A stretch of 64,000 nt of DNA from Pseudomonas thivervalensis (GTDB lineage: Bacteria; Pseudomonadota; Gammaproteobacteria; Pseudomonadales; Pseudomonadaceae), in NCBI RefSeq assembly GCF_001269655.1, contig NZ_LHVE01000007.1, positions 1 to 64,000 on the forward strand, read 5' to 3'. This document shows, one piece after another, positions 16,922 to 25,226 of the stretch (the first letter of the stretch is position 1; each line of letters begins with the position of its first letter). Made by a program: the position numbers and the translations under genes. A model generated the notes under the pieces. It made no database searches, was not told where the DNA came from, and saw only the letters and a program-made list of their open reading frames with translations.

Positions 16922-17989
16922 TTACAGCTTGGCGTCGGCGGCCAGCTGTACGTAGGTCGGGTCGAAGCGCAGCTTGAGGTTGGCCTTGTCGCCGCGGGTC
17001 ACGCCATTGGCGAACGCCATGCCGACCGCGTTCGTGTCCTTGGCGCCTTCGCCCAACAAGCCGTGCTGGAACGAGAACGCGGCCACCTTGCCCATGGTGG
17101 CGGGCAGTTGCTCGCTGGTGGCGAAACTCAGGGCTTCCTTGGGCGTGGCGAACAGCTTGGTGGTGTCCAGTTGCGCCTGGAAACCTTTGAGGTCAGTGCC
17201 CGAGGCTTTGGCCATGTGCTCCAGCGCGGCCTGGCTTGCGGCGTTCTTGGCGTTCATCAGTGCCACCACTTCGAACCAGGCGCCGGTCAACGCTTTGCCC
17301 AGGGCCGGGTTGTCCTTCAGGGTCTGGGTGTTGACCACCATCATGTCCATGATCTCGCCGGGCACCTGGCTGGAGTTGAACACTTCGCTCACGCCGGGCT
17401 GGGCCTTGATGTCCGAGAGCATCGGGTTCCAAGTGGTGACGGCCTTGACCTGGTCGGTGTTGAAGGCAGCGGAGATATCGGCATCGGAGGTGTTGACGAC
17501 TTTCAGGTCTTTCTCGGCGAGGCCAACCGAATCCAGGGCCCGGGCGAGCAGGTAATGGGACACCGACAGTTCCACCAGATTGACGTCCATGCCCTTGAGG
17601 TCAGCGACTTTCTTGCCCTCACCCTTGAGGACGATGCCGTCGTTGCCGTTGGAAAAATCGCTGACGATCAGCGCGGTGCTGTCCACGCCGCCGGCGGCGG
17701 GAATGGTCAGGGCGTCCATGTTGGTCATGGTGCAGCCATCGAACTGACCGGCGGTGTACTGGTTGATGGATTCGACGTAATCGTTGAGCTGCACGACATC
17801 GATCTTGATGCCGTATTTTTTCGCCCATTTATCGACGATGCCTTGGCTGCCGGCGTATTCCCAGGGCATCCAGCCGGCGTAAATGGTCCAGCAGACGCTG
17901 AAGTGGTCTTTTTGTGCGGCGGCGGACGAGAGGCTCATGAGGGCCGAGAGCGCGGCGAGGAGCAGGGCGGACAGACGAAGCTTGAACAT
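16922..17989 (-). CDS. Periplasmic substrate-binding protein of the guanidine/urea-type ABC importer
   Basis: A 355-residue protein with a signal peptide (MFKLRLSALLLAALSALMSL, cleaved near SSAAAQ). The body is of the NMT1/nitrate-taurine binding type, with VCWTIYAGWMPWEYA and NQYTAGQFDGCTMTNMDAL. This kind of binding protein is found next to urea carboxylase genes. The start at 17989 has GGAG seven bases upstream. That ribosome site is complementary to part of the upstream riboswitch. It is the first gene of the operon. Confidence 0.9.
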   Translation of the reverse strand: MFKLRLSALLLAALSALMSLSSAAAQKDHFSVCWTIYAGWMPWEYAGSQGIVDKWAKKYGIKIDVVQLNDYVESINQYTAGQFDGCTMTNMDALTIPAAGGVDSTALIVSDFSNGNDGIVLKGEGKKVADLKGMDVNLVELSVSHYLLARALDSVGLAEKDLKVVNTSDADISAAFNTDQVKAVTTWNPMLSDIKAQPGVSEVFNSSQVPGEIMDMMVVNTQTLKDNPALGKALTGAWFEVVALMNAKNAASQAALEHMAKASGTDLKGFQAQLDTTKLFATPKEALSFATSEQLPATMGKVAAFSFQHGLLGEGAKDTNAVGMAFANGVTRGDKANLKLRFDPTYVQLAADAKL

Positions 17990-17996
17990 GGTGGTT

Positions 17997-18006
17997 CTCC
18001 AGTTGA
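17997..18006 (-). promoter_or_regulatory. Shine-Dalgarno region sequestrable by the riboswitch
   Basis: On the minus strand TCAACTGGAG contains the ribosome site of the binding-protein gene. It is the exact reverse complement of CTCCAGTTGA within the guanidine-I aptamer (18090-18081), giving a 10-bp mutually exclusive pairing. In the aptamer the same bases can form the CCTC-CAGTT-GAGG hairpin. This suggests translational control: guanidine binding holds the anti-SD in the aptamer and frees the ribosome site. Confidence 0.7.
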
Positions 18007-18044
18007 TCAAGGGCGGACAGGAGCAACGCGGCACCGCGAACGGT

Positions 18045-18142
18045 GGCTTGTCTCCCGGGCTTTTGTCCCGCCGTGTAACCTCAACTGGAGGTCGCCAACT
18101 CTCGGACCAGCCACTCGCCAGAAGCGAGCCGGAACCCTAGTC
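18045..18142 (-). ncRNA. Guanidine-I (ykkC) riboswitch
   Basis: The minus strand has the ykkC family's conserved blocks in order: CTAGGGTTCCG (from 18140), CTGGTCCGAGAG, then ACACGGCGGGACAAAAGCCC followed by GGGAGAC (to about 18050). These are the hallmark guanidine-I aptamer sequences. It lies about 55 bp upstream of the ABC-importer gene and fits an operon for guanidine uptake and degradation. Confidence 0.93.
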
Positions 18143-18198
18143 AGCCATTGCAAATTGTGGTGCCGCGAACCTGTGATGACTCCTGCACGGAGTTTGTT

Positions 18199-18217
18199 AA
18201 AGCGAGAGCCGTGCCAA
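18199..18217 (-). promoter_or_regulatory. Probable sigma-54 promoter of the guanidine operon
   Basis: The minus strand reads TTGGCACGGCTCTCGCTTT, matching the -24/-12 consensus TTGGCACG-N4-TTGC with one mismatch (TCGC) and with exact GG-N10-GC spacing. It lies 60 bp upstream of the aptamer. RpoN control would suit a nitrogen-source operon. No NtrC site was identified. Confidence 0.55.
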
Positions 18218-18455
18218 TTCGGGCAAAGGCCCGGGCCAGAGAGGGTAGGTGTGAGAAGAGGGGGAGTGAGCACGGATTTGTGCTTGCTTGTGGTGCTATC
18301 GCGCACCGGAAGAGGGCGACGAGCGACATGTTTCTAGTTGTTGCCATGGCGCACCAGATTCCGATTTCGCTGTCTGAGTTTGTGTCAGTCACACAACGTT
18401 GACTGCCGCCCATCAGCGTCGCTGATGTGGCCCATCCGCGGTCCAGGAGGCCGCC
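18218..18455. other. Divergent intergenic region
   Basis: The region between the guanidine operon promoter and the lipoprotein gene. It should hold any activator site for the former and the promoter of the latter. I see no further gene or repeat. CAGGAGG at the right end is the lipoprotein ribosome site. Confidence 0.5.
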
Positions 18456-18860
18456 ATGTATCGACGACTGCTGCTCATTGCGTTTCTCGGTTTGACTCTT
18501 TCGGCCTGCGTGCCTTATTACGACGGAGACTCGAGCTACTACCGTTCCGAGGTCTATACCTCACCGGCGCCGGCCTATTACAGCGGTGGCGGGAGTTACT
18601 ATTCGGCACCGCGCGGCTATTACGCCCCGCGGTACTACCAACCGGCGCCGCGCTATTACTCGGCACCGCGCTATTACCAACAAGGCCCACGCTACTACTC
18701 GCCACCGCGAGCGGCGTACCGGTCTTATCCACACCGAGGGGGCTGGGACGGCCGCGATCGGGGTGGCTGGAACGACGACCGCCGTGGCCGGGGCGGACGT
18801 GACCGCGGGCACGATCATCGGGGACGCGGTGATCATGATGGACGGGGTAGCCATCGGTAA
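18456..18860 (+). CDS. Small Tyr/Gly/Arg-rich lipoprotein
   Basis: A 134-residue protein with a lipoprotein signal (lipobox LSAC, Cys at 18). Residues ~30-90 repeat the pattern YYSAPRYYQPAPRYYS. A very basic, Asp/Arg/His-rich tail (RGGRDRGHDHRGRGDHDGRG) follows. CAGGAGG gives a strong ribosome site. It is probably a secreted or outer-membrane-anchored low-complexity protein; its function is unknown. A terminator follows directly, so it is monocistronic. Confidence 0.75.
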   Translation: MYRRLLLIAFLGLTLSACVPYYDGDSSYYRSEVYTSPAPAYYSGGGSYYSAPRGYYAPRYYQPAPRYYSAPRYYQQGPRYYSPPRAAYRSYPHRGGWDGRDRGGWNDDRRGRGGRDRGHDHRGRGDHDGRGSHR

Positions 18861-18872
18861 TGGACAGACAGC

Positions 18873-18902
18873 AAAAAGCGGCGCATTGAGCGCCGCTTTT
18901 TT
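18873..18902 (+). terminator. Intrinsic terminator of the lipoprotein gene
   Basis: AAAAAGCGGCGC and GCGCCGCTTTTTT form a perfect stem with a short loop and a T tract, 13 bp after the stop codon. Confidence 0.9.
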
Positions 18903-18933
18903 ATGCCTGAAATAACCTTATGGGATCACCTTT

Positions 18934-19021
18934 GTGGGAGCGAGCTTGCTCGCGATGGCGTCGGGTCAGCCAGCATTGATGTGTCTGACATGTCGCTATC
19001 GCGAGCAAGCTCACTCCCACA
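18934..19021. repeat. REPIN
   Basis: GTGGGAGCGAGCTTGCTCGC and the inverse copy GCGAGCAAGCTCACTCCCAC enclose about 45 bp. It lies between two convergent genes. Confidence 0.9.
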
Positions 19022-19044
19022 CAGGGATCTCTTTTCAGGCTCGT

Positions 19045-20157
19045 TTATTCGTTGGACAAATCCGCCAACGGATGCCGTCCTTCCCAGGCCTTGTGAAAAT
19101 GCGCCTCGACCGCCGCTTCGGGCACATGGTTGATGTCCGGCCAATGCCAACGAGGCTTGTGATCCTTGTCGATCAGCCGCGCTCGCACGCCTTCGCTGAA
19201 CTCCGGATGGCGGCAACAGTTGAGGCTCAAGGTGTATTCCATCCGGAACACACCGGCCAACGATAAATGCCGGGCTCGAGCGATCTGTTCCCAGACCAGA
19301 TGAGCGGTCAATGGCGAGCCTTCGGTCATGGTCTTGGCGGCCCGAGCGATCAGCGGATCAGGGTGGTCCACCAGCAGGCTGAGGACTTTCCAGGCGCAGC
19401 GCACATCGCTGACATCCAACCACTCATCGATTTTCGACCGTCGCGGCAGCCATTGGGCTTCGGGCAGTTGGGTGATGGCCTCCTGCTGCAAGGCCTTGAG
19501 CAAACTGTTGAGCTGCATCTCGGTCTGCTCCTGCCAGTTGAGTTGCAGCAGGCCTTCGATCAGGTCGTCCTGTTGTTCGTCCAGCAGAAAACGGTCGGCC
19601 AGGCCCAGGTCGATGGCGTCCCGGGCATTCATGTGGGCGCCGGTCAGGCCGAGAAACAGCCCGAGTTTGCCGGGCAGGCGCGACAGGAACCAACTGGCGC
19701 CGACATCCGGGTACAGGCCGATGCTGATCTCCGGCATCGCCAGGCGGCTGCTGGGCGTGACTATGCGGGTACTGGCGCCTTGCAGCAGGCCCATGCCGCC
19801 ACCCAGTACATAGCCGTGGCCCCAGCACAGCAAGGGTTTTGGGTAGGTGTGCAGGTTGAAGTCCAAGCGGTATTCCGCCGCGAAGAATTGTGCTGCCAGC
19901 GGTGGTACTTCGCCGGGATGAGCGCGGCAGGCCTCCACCAGGCTGCGCACTTCACCGCCGGCGCAGAAGGCCTTGGCGCCATTGCCGCGCAACAGCACAC
20001 AAACGACCTGCGGTTCTCGGGCCCAGGCATCGAGGCGATCACGCAAGGCGTTGATCATGGGCAGGGACAGGGCGTTCAGGGATTTCTCGGCGTCCAGGGT
20101 GGCGATGCCGATACGGGCACCGTCGATGCCGGTGAGTTCTTCGAAGTGCAGATTCAT
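19045..20157 (-). CDS. 3-hydroxyisobutyryl-CoA hydrolase-like protein (enoyl-CoA hydratase family)
   Basis: A 370-residue crotonase-fold protein. GNGAKAFCAGGEVRSL and GYVLGGGMGLLQGA form the oxyanion and CoA pocket. EISIGLYPDVGASWFLSRLP is diagnostic of HIBYL-CoA hydrolases, which hydrolyse 3-hydroxyisobutyryl-CoA in valine catabolism. The length (~370) also fits that subfamily rather than plain enoyl-CoA hydratases (~260). It stands alone, so pathway context is lacking. The start at 20157 matches the family N-terminus. Confidence 0.85.
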   Translation of the reverse strand: MNLHFEELTGIDGARIGIATLDAEKSLNALSLPMINALRDRLDAWAREPQVVCVLLRGNGAKAFCAGGEVRSLVEACRAHPGEVPPLAAQFFAAEYRLDFNLHTYPKPLLCWGHGYVLGGGMGLLQGASTRIVTPSSRLAMPEISIGLYPDVGASWFLSRLPGKLGLFLGLTGAHMNARDAIDLGLADRFLLDEQQDDLIEGLLQLNWQEQTEMQLNSLLKALQQEAITQLPEAQWLPRRSKIDEWLDVSDVRCAWKVLSLLVDHPDPLIARAAKTMTEGSPLTAHLVWEQIARARHLSLAGVFRMEYTLSLNCCRHPEFSEGVRARLIDKDHKPRWHWPDINHVPEAAVEAHFHKAWEGRHPLADLSNE

Positions 20158-20288
20158 CGTGACCTCGATCAGAAAATTGAATGTTCAGTATGACCGCTGC
20201 GTGGGAAAGTGCCGGTTCTGCGTCAGATCAATTGACAAGCCCTGTAGGCTTTCCTAGGGTGCGCCCATTGTTTTTACCGGATGCAACC

Positions 20289-20981
20289 ATGACTGCTGAC
20301 GACCGTATCAAACTCGAACCGAGCTGGAAGCAGGCACTGCGTGCCGAGTTCGACCAGCCCTACATGGCGGAGTTGCGTGAGTTTTTGCGCAGTGAATACG
20401 CCGCCGGCAAGGAAATTTATCCACCGGCATCGTTGATTTTCAATGCCCTCAATTCCACGCCGCTGGACAAGGTCAAAGTGGTGATTCTCGGACAGGATCC
20501 GTACCACGGTCCAGGCCAGGCCCATGGGTTGTGCTTCTCGGTGCAACCAGGCGTGCCGACACCGCCGTCGCTGGTGAACATCTACAAGGAATTGAAGCGT
20601 GATTTGAACATCGACATCCCGAATCACGGTTATCTGCAAAGCTGGGCCGACCAAGGCGTGTTGCTGCTTAACACGACCTTGACCGTGGAGCGCGCCAACG
20701 CCAATGCCCATGCCAAGAAAGGTTGGCAACACTTTACCGACCGGGTCATTGAGGTGGTCAGCGAACACCAGTCGAACCTGGTGTTCCTGCTGTGGGGCGC
20801 CCATGCCCAGAGCAAGCAGAAGCTGATCGACGCGACCAAGCATCTGGTGTTGACCTCGGTCCACCCGTCACCGCTGTCGGCCCACCGAGGCTTTATTGGT
20901 TGTGGCCATTTCAGCCGGACCAACAAGTTTCTCCAGCAGCATGGCGAGCAGCCGATCGAGTGGCGGTTGCCGCCGGTTTGA
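20289..20981 (+). CDS. ung: Uracil-DNA glycosylase
   Basis: A 230-residue family-1 UDG that removes uracil from DNA in base-excision repair. The water-activating loop [18 protein letters not shown] and the DNA-intercalating loop [11 protein letters not shown] are intact. The start at 20289 ([13 protein letters not shown]) is chosen over the longer frame from 20181 because it begins the conserved domain. It is monocistronic, diverging from the HIBYL-CoA hydrolase-like gene. Confidence 0.96.
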   Translation: MTADDRIKLEPSWKQALRAEFDQPYMAELREFLRSEYAAGKEIYPPASLIFNALNSTPLDKVKVVILGQDPYHGPGQAHGLCFSVQPGVPTPPSLVNIYKELKRDLNIDIPNHGYLQSWADQGVLLLNTTLTVERANANAHAKKGWQHFTDRVIEVVSEHQSNLVFLLWGAHAQSKQKLIDATKHLVLTSVHPSPLSAHRGFIGCGHFSRTNKFLQQHGEQPIEWRLPPV

Positions 20982-21000
20982 GCGGTTGGCCATGAAGGCC

Positions 21001-21076
21001 CGATCACGAGCAAGCTCGCTCCCACAGGGTTCCAGGCAACACAAGTCCCTGTGGGAGCGAGCTTGCTCGCGATGAA
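21001..21076. repeat. REPIN between ung and the AbrB-like permease gene
   Basis: CGAGCAAGCTCGCTCCCACA and TGTGGGAGCGAGCTTGCTCG form inverted arms around about 27 bp, located between convergent genes. Confidence 0.9.
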
Positions 21077-21087
21077 GGCAATTCGGT

Positions 21088-22131
21088 CTACAAGTCCGAA
21101 CCCGGCCTGCTCGTCCAATACCTGAACAACGGCTCCGCCAGAAACAGCACGAACAACAACCGCATCACCTGCAACGCCGTCACCAACGGCACCGACAATT
21201 GCAGCGTCTCCGCCGTCAGGCTCATTTCCGCAATGCCGCCGGGCATCATGCCCAGGGTCAACGAACGCAGATCCAGATGGGTCAGGGTGCTCAGGCCCAA
21301 GGCCGCCAGGGTGGCGATCAGCATCGTCAACACTGTGCCAACCAATGTGCGGCCCATGAACGACGGTGCCCGACGAAAGAACTGCCGGTTGAAATGACAA
21401 CCCAAGCCGCTGCCGATCAGCCACTGGCCGAGCTGGCTGGCGCCGTTGGGCAGGCCAATGTGCAGGTCCCAACCGATGCTCACCGCCGCGCTCACCAGCA
21501 ACGGCCCGAACAACCAGGGATTGGGTTGGCGCAAGCGCTCCCAGACCCAGGCGAGCAGGGCGCCCGCCGGGAACAGGATTGCCAGCCACAGCCAGTCCAC
21601 CGTCGTGGGGTGTTGCATTGGGGTGCCGTCGCCCAACAGGTACTTGAAGGCCGCCGGCACACACAGCACCACCACCAGCACCCGCAGGCTCTGGCCCGCC
21701 GCGACACGGCTGAGGTCCGCGCCGTTGCGGGCGCCAAGGTTGACCATTTCGCCGGAACCGCCCGGCATGCTCGAGAAGAACGCGGTGGCGCGGTCCTCGC
21801 CGGTGCGCCGCATCAGCCAGACACTCACCACGCTGGACACGCTGGTGATCAGCGCGCCGAAGAAGATCAGGCCGAAGTGGCTCAGGACCTGCTCCATCAC
21901 CACGGGGGTGAAGTGCAGGCCGATGCCGATGCCCACCACCCATTGGCCGCATTTGCGGCCGCCGGGGATTTCCATCAGTTGCCACGGCGTGAGACAGCGC
22001 ACCAGGATGATCGCCAGCAACGAGCCGACCATCCAGGGCAATGGCCAGCCGATCAGGCTGGCCAGGTAACCGCCGGCCAGACCGACCAGCGGTGTTCCCC
22101 ACCATTGTCTGAAGGTTGTTGCCTTAGACAT
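21088..22131 (-). CDS. AbrB-family membrane transporter (putative)
   Basis: A 347-residue hydrophobic protein with two copies of the AbrB duplication: about ten membrane helices in two related halves, PLPWMVGSLLAII near the N-terminus and the glycine-rich SSMPGGSGEMVNLGARNGAD in the middle. MMPGGIAEMSL near the end is the matching motif of the second half. The family is sometimes misnamed ammonia monooxygenase or transcriptional regulator; it is a membrane protein of unclear substrate. Its ATG overlaps the tctA stop by 8 bp (AATGTCTAA), so it is the last gene of the tct operon and translationally coupled to it. Confidence 0.82.
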   Translation of the reverse strand: MSKATTFRQWWGTPLVGLAGGYLASLIGWPLPWMVGSLLAIILVRCLTPWQLMEIPGGRKCGQWVVGIGIGLHFTPVVMEQVLSHFGLIFFGALITSVSSVVSVWLMRRTGEDRATAFFSSMPGGSGEMVNLGARNGADLSRVAAGQSLRVLVVVLCVPAAFKYLLGDGTPMQHPTTVDWLWLAILFPAGALLAWVWERLRQPNPWLFGPLLVSAAVSIGWDLHIGLPNGASQLGQWLIGSGLGCHFNRQFFRRAPSFMGRTLVGTVLTMLIATLAALGLSTLTHLDLRSLTLGMMPGGIAEMSLTAETLQLSVPLVTALQVMRLLFVLFLAEPLFRYWTSRPGSDL

Positions 22132-23638
22132 TGGCCAGGGCACGACGCTGGGCACTGCGACGACGCCAGATGCGCAGCAGGGGCAGGAACAACATGATCG
22201 CCGTCAGGATCCAGCAGCCGAAGGTGATCGGGCTCGACCAGAGAATTTCCAGCGCGCCGTTGGAGATCGACAGCGCACGCCGCAGGTTCTGCTCCATCAG
22301 CCCACCGAGGATGAAGCCCAGCAGGACCGGCGACAGCGGGAAATCCAGCTTGCGCAGGATGTAGCCGAAGATGCCGATGCCGATCATCAGGAACAGGTCG
22401 AACGTGGTGGCATGCACCGCGTAGACGCCGATCCCGGTGATGATCGCAATGACCGGCACCAGCGCCCAGTTCGGCACTGCCAGGATACGGGTGAAGATGC
22501 GGATCATCGGGATGTTGAGGATCACCAGCATGATGTTGGCGACGAACAACGAGGCGATCAGGCCCCAGACGATGTCCGGCTGTTGCTGGAACAGCAGGGG
22601 ACCGGGGGTGATGTTGTACAGCGACAGCGCGCCGATCATCACCGCCGTGGTGCCCGAGCCGGGAACGCCGAGGGTCAGCATTGGCACCAGCGCACCGCAG
22701 GCCGCGCCGCCGATGGCGGTTTCCGGCGCCGCGAGGCCGCGCTTGTCGCCTTGGCCGAACGTGCCACTGGCGCCGGCCATGCGTTTTTCAGTCATGTAGG
22801 CCACGGCACTGGCCAGGGTCGCGCCCGCGCCAGGCAATACGCCCATGATGAAACCCAGCACGCCGCAGCGGATGTTCACCCAGAACACCGAGGCCGCTTC
22901 CTTGAGGTTGAACATCATCCGCCCGGTGGCTTCCACCGCTTCCTGGCCGCGATGGGTTTTCTCCAGCAGCAACAGGATTTCACTGATGGAGAACAAGCCC
23001 AGCACCAGCACGACGAACTGAATACCGTCGGTCAGGTGGATGTTGTCACCGGTGAAGCGATAGACGCCGCTGTTGGCGTCGATCCCGACACTGGACAGGA
23101 ACAGGCCGATCAGCGCCGCGATGAAGGTCTTGAGCGGTCGGTCGCCGGCCATGCCGCCGAGGCAGACAATGGCGAACACCATCAGGACGAAGTATTCCGC
23201 CGGCCCGAACGCAATCGCCCATTTGGCCAGCAGCGGTGCGAACAACACCATGCCGCAGGTAGCGATGAGCGCACCGATGAACGAGCTCCACGCCGACAGC
23301 GACAACGCCACCCCGGCCAGACCTTGGCGAGCCATCGGGTAGCCGTCGAGGGTGGTCATCACGGTGGAGGCTTCACCGGGGATGTTAAGCAGGATCGAGC
23401 TGATGCGTCCGCCGTATTCGCACCCCAGGTACACCGCCGCCAGCAAGATCAGCGCCGATTCCGGCGGCAGCCCCAGTGCGAAGGCAATCGGGATCAGCAG
23501 CGCCACGCCGTTGATCGGGCCCAGGCCCGGCAGCAGGCCGACCACGGTGCCGATCAAGGTGCCGCTCAGGGCTGTGACGAGGTTGTAGGGGGTCAGTGCA
23601 ACGCCAAAACCCTGGCCGAGATAATTCAGGGTATCCAT
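22124..23638 (-). CDS. tctA: Tripartite tricarboxylate transporter large permease TctA
   Basis: A 504-residue inner-membrane protein with about 12 helices. It has the TctA signatures GLLPGLGPINGVALLIPIAF and GVLPGAGATLASAVAY. It forms the transport channel for citrate-type tricarboxylates together with TctB and the periplasmic TctC. It starts 2 bp after the tctB stop codon and overlaps the AbrB-like gene at its end. Confidence 0.94.
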   Translation of the reverse strand: MDTLNYLGQGFGVALTPYNLVTALSGTLIGTVVGLLPGLGPINGVALLIPIAFALGLPPESALILLAAVYLGCEYGGRISSILLNIPGEASTVMTTLDGYPMARQGLAGVALSLSAWSSFIGALIATCGMVLFAPLLAKWAIAFGPAEYFVLMVFAIVCLGGMAGDRPLKTFIAALIGLFLSSVGIDANSGVYRFTGDNIHLTDGIQFVVLVLGLFSISEILLLLEKTHRGQEAVEATGRMMFNLKEAASVFWVNIRCGVLGFIMGVLPGAGATLASAVAYMTEKRMAGASGTFGQGDKRGLAAPETAIGGAACGALVPMLTLGVPGSGTTAVMIGALSLYNITPGPLLFQQQPDIVWGLIASLFVANIMLVILNIPMIRIFTRILAVPNWALVPVIAIITGIGVYAVHATTFDLFLMIGIGIFGYILRKLDFPLSPVLLGFILGGLMEQNLRRALSISNGALEILWSSPITFGCWILTAIMLFLPLLRIWRRRSAQRRALANV

Positions 23639-23639
23639 A

Positions 23640-24101
23640 TCAATTCTCCAGGACGTCGAGCAGGCCCAGGGGCAGCGGCACGTCCATCAGCTTGTCGAAC
23701 AACAGATAAAGACCGATGGCCATCAGGCTGATGATCACCACGCTCGGTACCCAGCGACCGCCATACAGGCGCGCCATCGGCACACCGACCAGGATGCTGG
23801 CGACGATGAAGCCCAGGGGTTCGAAGGTCCCGGCGAAGACCAGCAGCAGCGCCACGCAGATGCCGATCTTCTGCAGGGTTTCGCGGTCCAGTTGCGGGTC
23901 GTCCTCGCTGTGCACCACGGGCGTAGGGCGAAACAGCATGTACAGCAGCGCCAGGCCCATCAGTCCCAGGATCAATAATGGAAAGGCGCGCGGGCCGACC
24001 GGTTCGTAGGAAAACGCGGCCTGATAGGGCCAGGCCATCAGCGCCAGGCCGATACAGACCAGCAGCAGCACCGCGGCAAAAATACGTTGGATGGTGAGCA
24101 T
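23640..24101 (-). CDS. tctB: Tripartite tricarboxylate transporter small permease TctB
   Basis: A 153-residue membrane protein with four predicted helices in two pairs separated by a charged loop (VVHSEDDPQLDRETLQK), as usual for TctB. It stands between tctC and tctA in the operon. Confidence 0.9.
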   Translation of the reverse strand: MLTIQRIFAAVLLLVCIGLALMAWPYQAAFSYEPVGPRAFPLLILGLMGLALLYMLFRPTPVVHSEDDPQLDRETLQKIGICVALLLVFAGTFEPLGFIVASILVGVPMARLYGGRWVPSVVIISLMAIGLYLLFDKLMDVPLPLGLLDVLEN

Positions 24102-24156
24102 GACTAACTCCTGGGCGGCGCCGACAGTACCGGCGCCGCCGCGAGAACAGGGAGGA

Positions 24157-25149
24157 TTACTGGATCAGGCCGAACTCTTTGGCCAGCACCTTGTAATCAG
24201 CCACTTGCTTCTTCACGTAGGTGTCCAGTTCCGGGCCGGTCATGGCAAACGGGAACAGCTCGCGCTGATCGCGCAGCTTGGCGAACTCTTCGGAAGCCAG
24301 CAGCTTGTCGAAAGCGTCTTTCCACCAGGCGTAGTCTTCATCGCTGACTTTCGGCCCGAGGTAGAAGCCGCGAACCACCGGCCAGACGATGTTGTAGCCT
24401 TGTTCCACAGCGGTCGGAATGTCTTTCATTTCCGGCTCGTCGATGCGTTTCTCGGCAAACACGGCGAGCAGGCGCATGTCGCCGCTCTGGATGTGCGGCA
24501 TGGAGTCGGAAATATCCGTACTGCCGACCTGGATGTGCCCACCGAGCAGCGCGGTGGCGATTTCGCCGCCGCCTTCGAGGGCCACGTAACGCAGGTCGCG
24601 AGGGTTGATACCGGCTGCCTTGGCGATAAGGGCCGTCTGCATCCAGTCCTGGCTACCCACGGTGCCGCCGGAGCCGATCACCACCGAACCTGGATCTTTC
24701 TTCAGGGCCTGTACCAGATCGTCGAGGGTCTTGTAGGGCGAATCGCTTTTCACGGCGATGGCGCCATAGCTGGTGCCCACGGCAGCGAGCCAGCGCACAT
24801 TGGTTTCATCGAAGCGGCCGAATTTGCCTTGGGCCAGGTTCAGCAGCGAACCGCTGGACCAGGCCACCAGCGTGCCGGCATCGGCCGGACGCTGGGCGAC
24901 CACGGCGTTGTAGGCCACCGCGCCGACACCGCCGGGCATGTAGGTGACGCGCATCGGTTTCGTCAGCAGCTTCTGGTTGACCAGCGCGCTTTGCGCCAGT
25001 TTGCACGTCAGGTCGAAACCGCCGCCAGGGGAAGCCGGGGCGATGCATTCGGGGCGCTTGGGCTCTTTGGATGGATCAGCGGCGAGCAATTGCCCGGCGA
25101 ACATCAGGCATCCGGCTGCCAGGGCTACTTTACGCAGTGATAGGTTCAT
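24157..25149 (-). CDS. tctC: Tricarboxylate-binding periplasmic protein TctC
   Basis: A 330-residue binding protein with a signal peptide (MNLSLRKVALAAGCLMFAGQ, cleaved near LLAAD). The Bug/TctC-type fold shows CIAPASPGGGFDLTCK and MPGGVGAVAYN, the loops that coordinate carboxylates. It captures citrate or related acids in the periplasm for TctAB. Two adjacent ATGs (25152 and 25149) follow GGAGAC; the second has better spacing. It lies directly downstream of the porin gene opdH in the same operon. Confidence 0.93.
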   Translation of the reverse strand: MNLSLRKVALAAGCLMFAGQLLAADPSKEPKRPECIAPASPGGGFDLTCKLAQSALVNQKLLTKPMRVTYMPGGVGAVAYNAVVAQRPADAGTLVAWSSGSLLNLAQGKFGRFDETNVRWLAAVGTSYGAIAVKSDSPYKTLDDLVQALKKDPGSVVIGSGGTVGSQDWMQTALIAKAAGINPRDLRYVALEGGGEIATALLGGHIQVGSTDISDSMPHIQSGDMRLLAVFAEKRIDEPEMKDIPTAVEQGYNIVWPVVRGFYLGPKVSDEDYAWWKDAFDKLLASEEFAKLRDQRELFPFAMTGPELDTYVKKQVADYKVLAKEFGLIQ

Positions 25150-25226
25150 CATCGTCTCCACAGGAGTTGTTGTTGTGTGTTGCCAGTAGGGTGGCGCCGG
25201 ACCCTCGTGGACCCGGCGACCGTCGG

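Noticed and set aside
16340..18337. 665-codon plus-strand ORF
   Set aside because: Antisense to the ABC permease, binding protein and riboswitch, all strongly supported; composition is His/Gln/Gly-rich shadow type.
20630..22105. 491-codon minus-strand ORF
   Set aside because: Runs across ung antisense, a REPIN and the AbrB-like gene in another frame; no domain.
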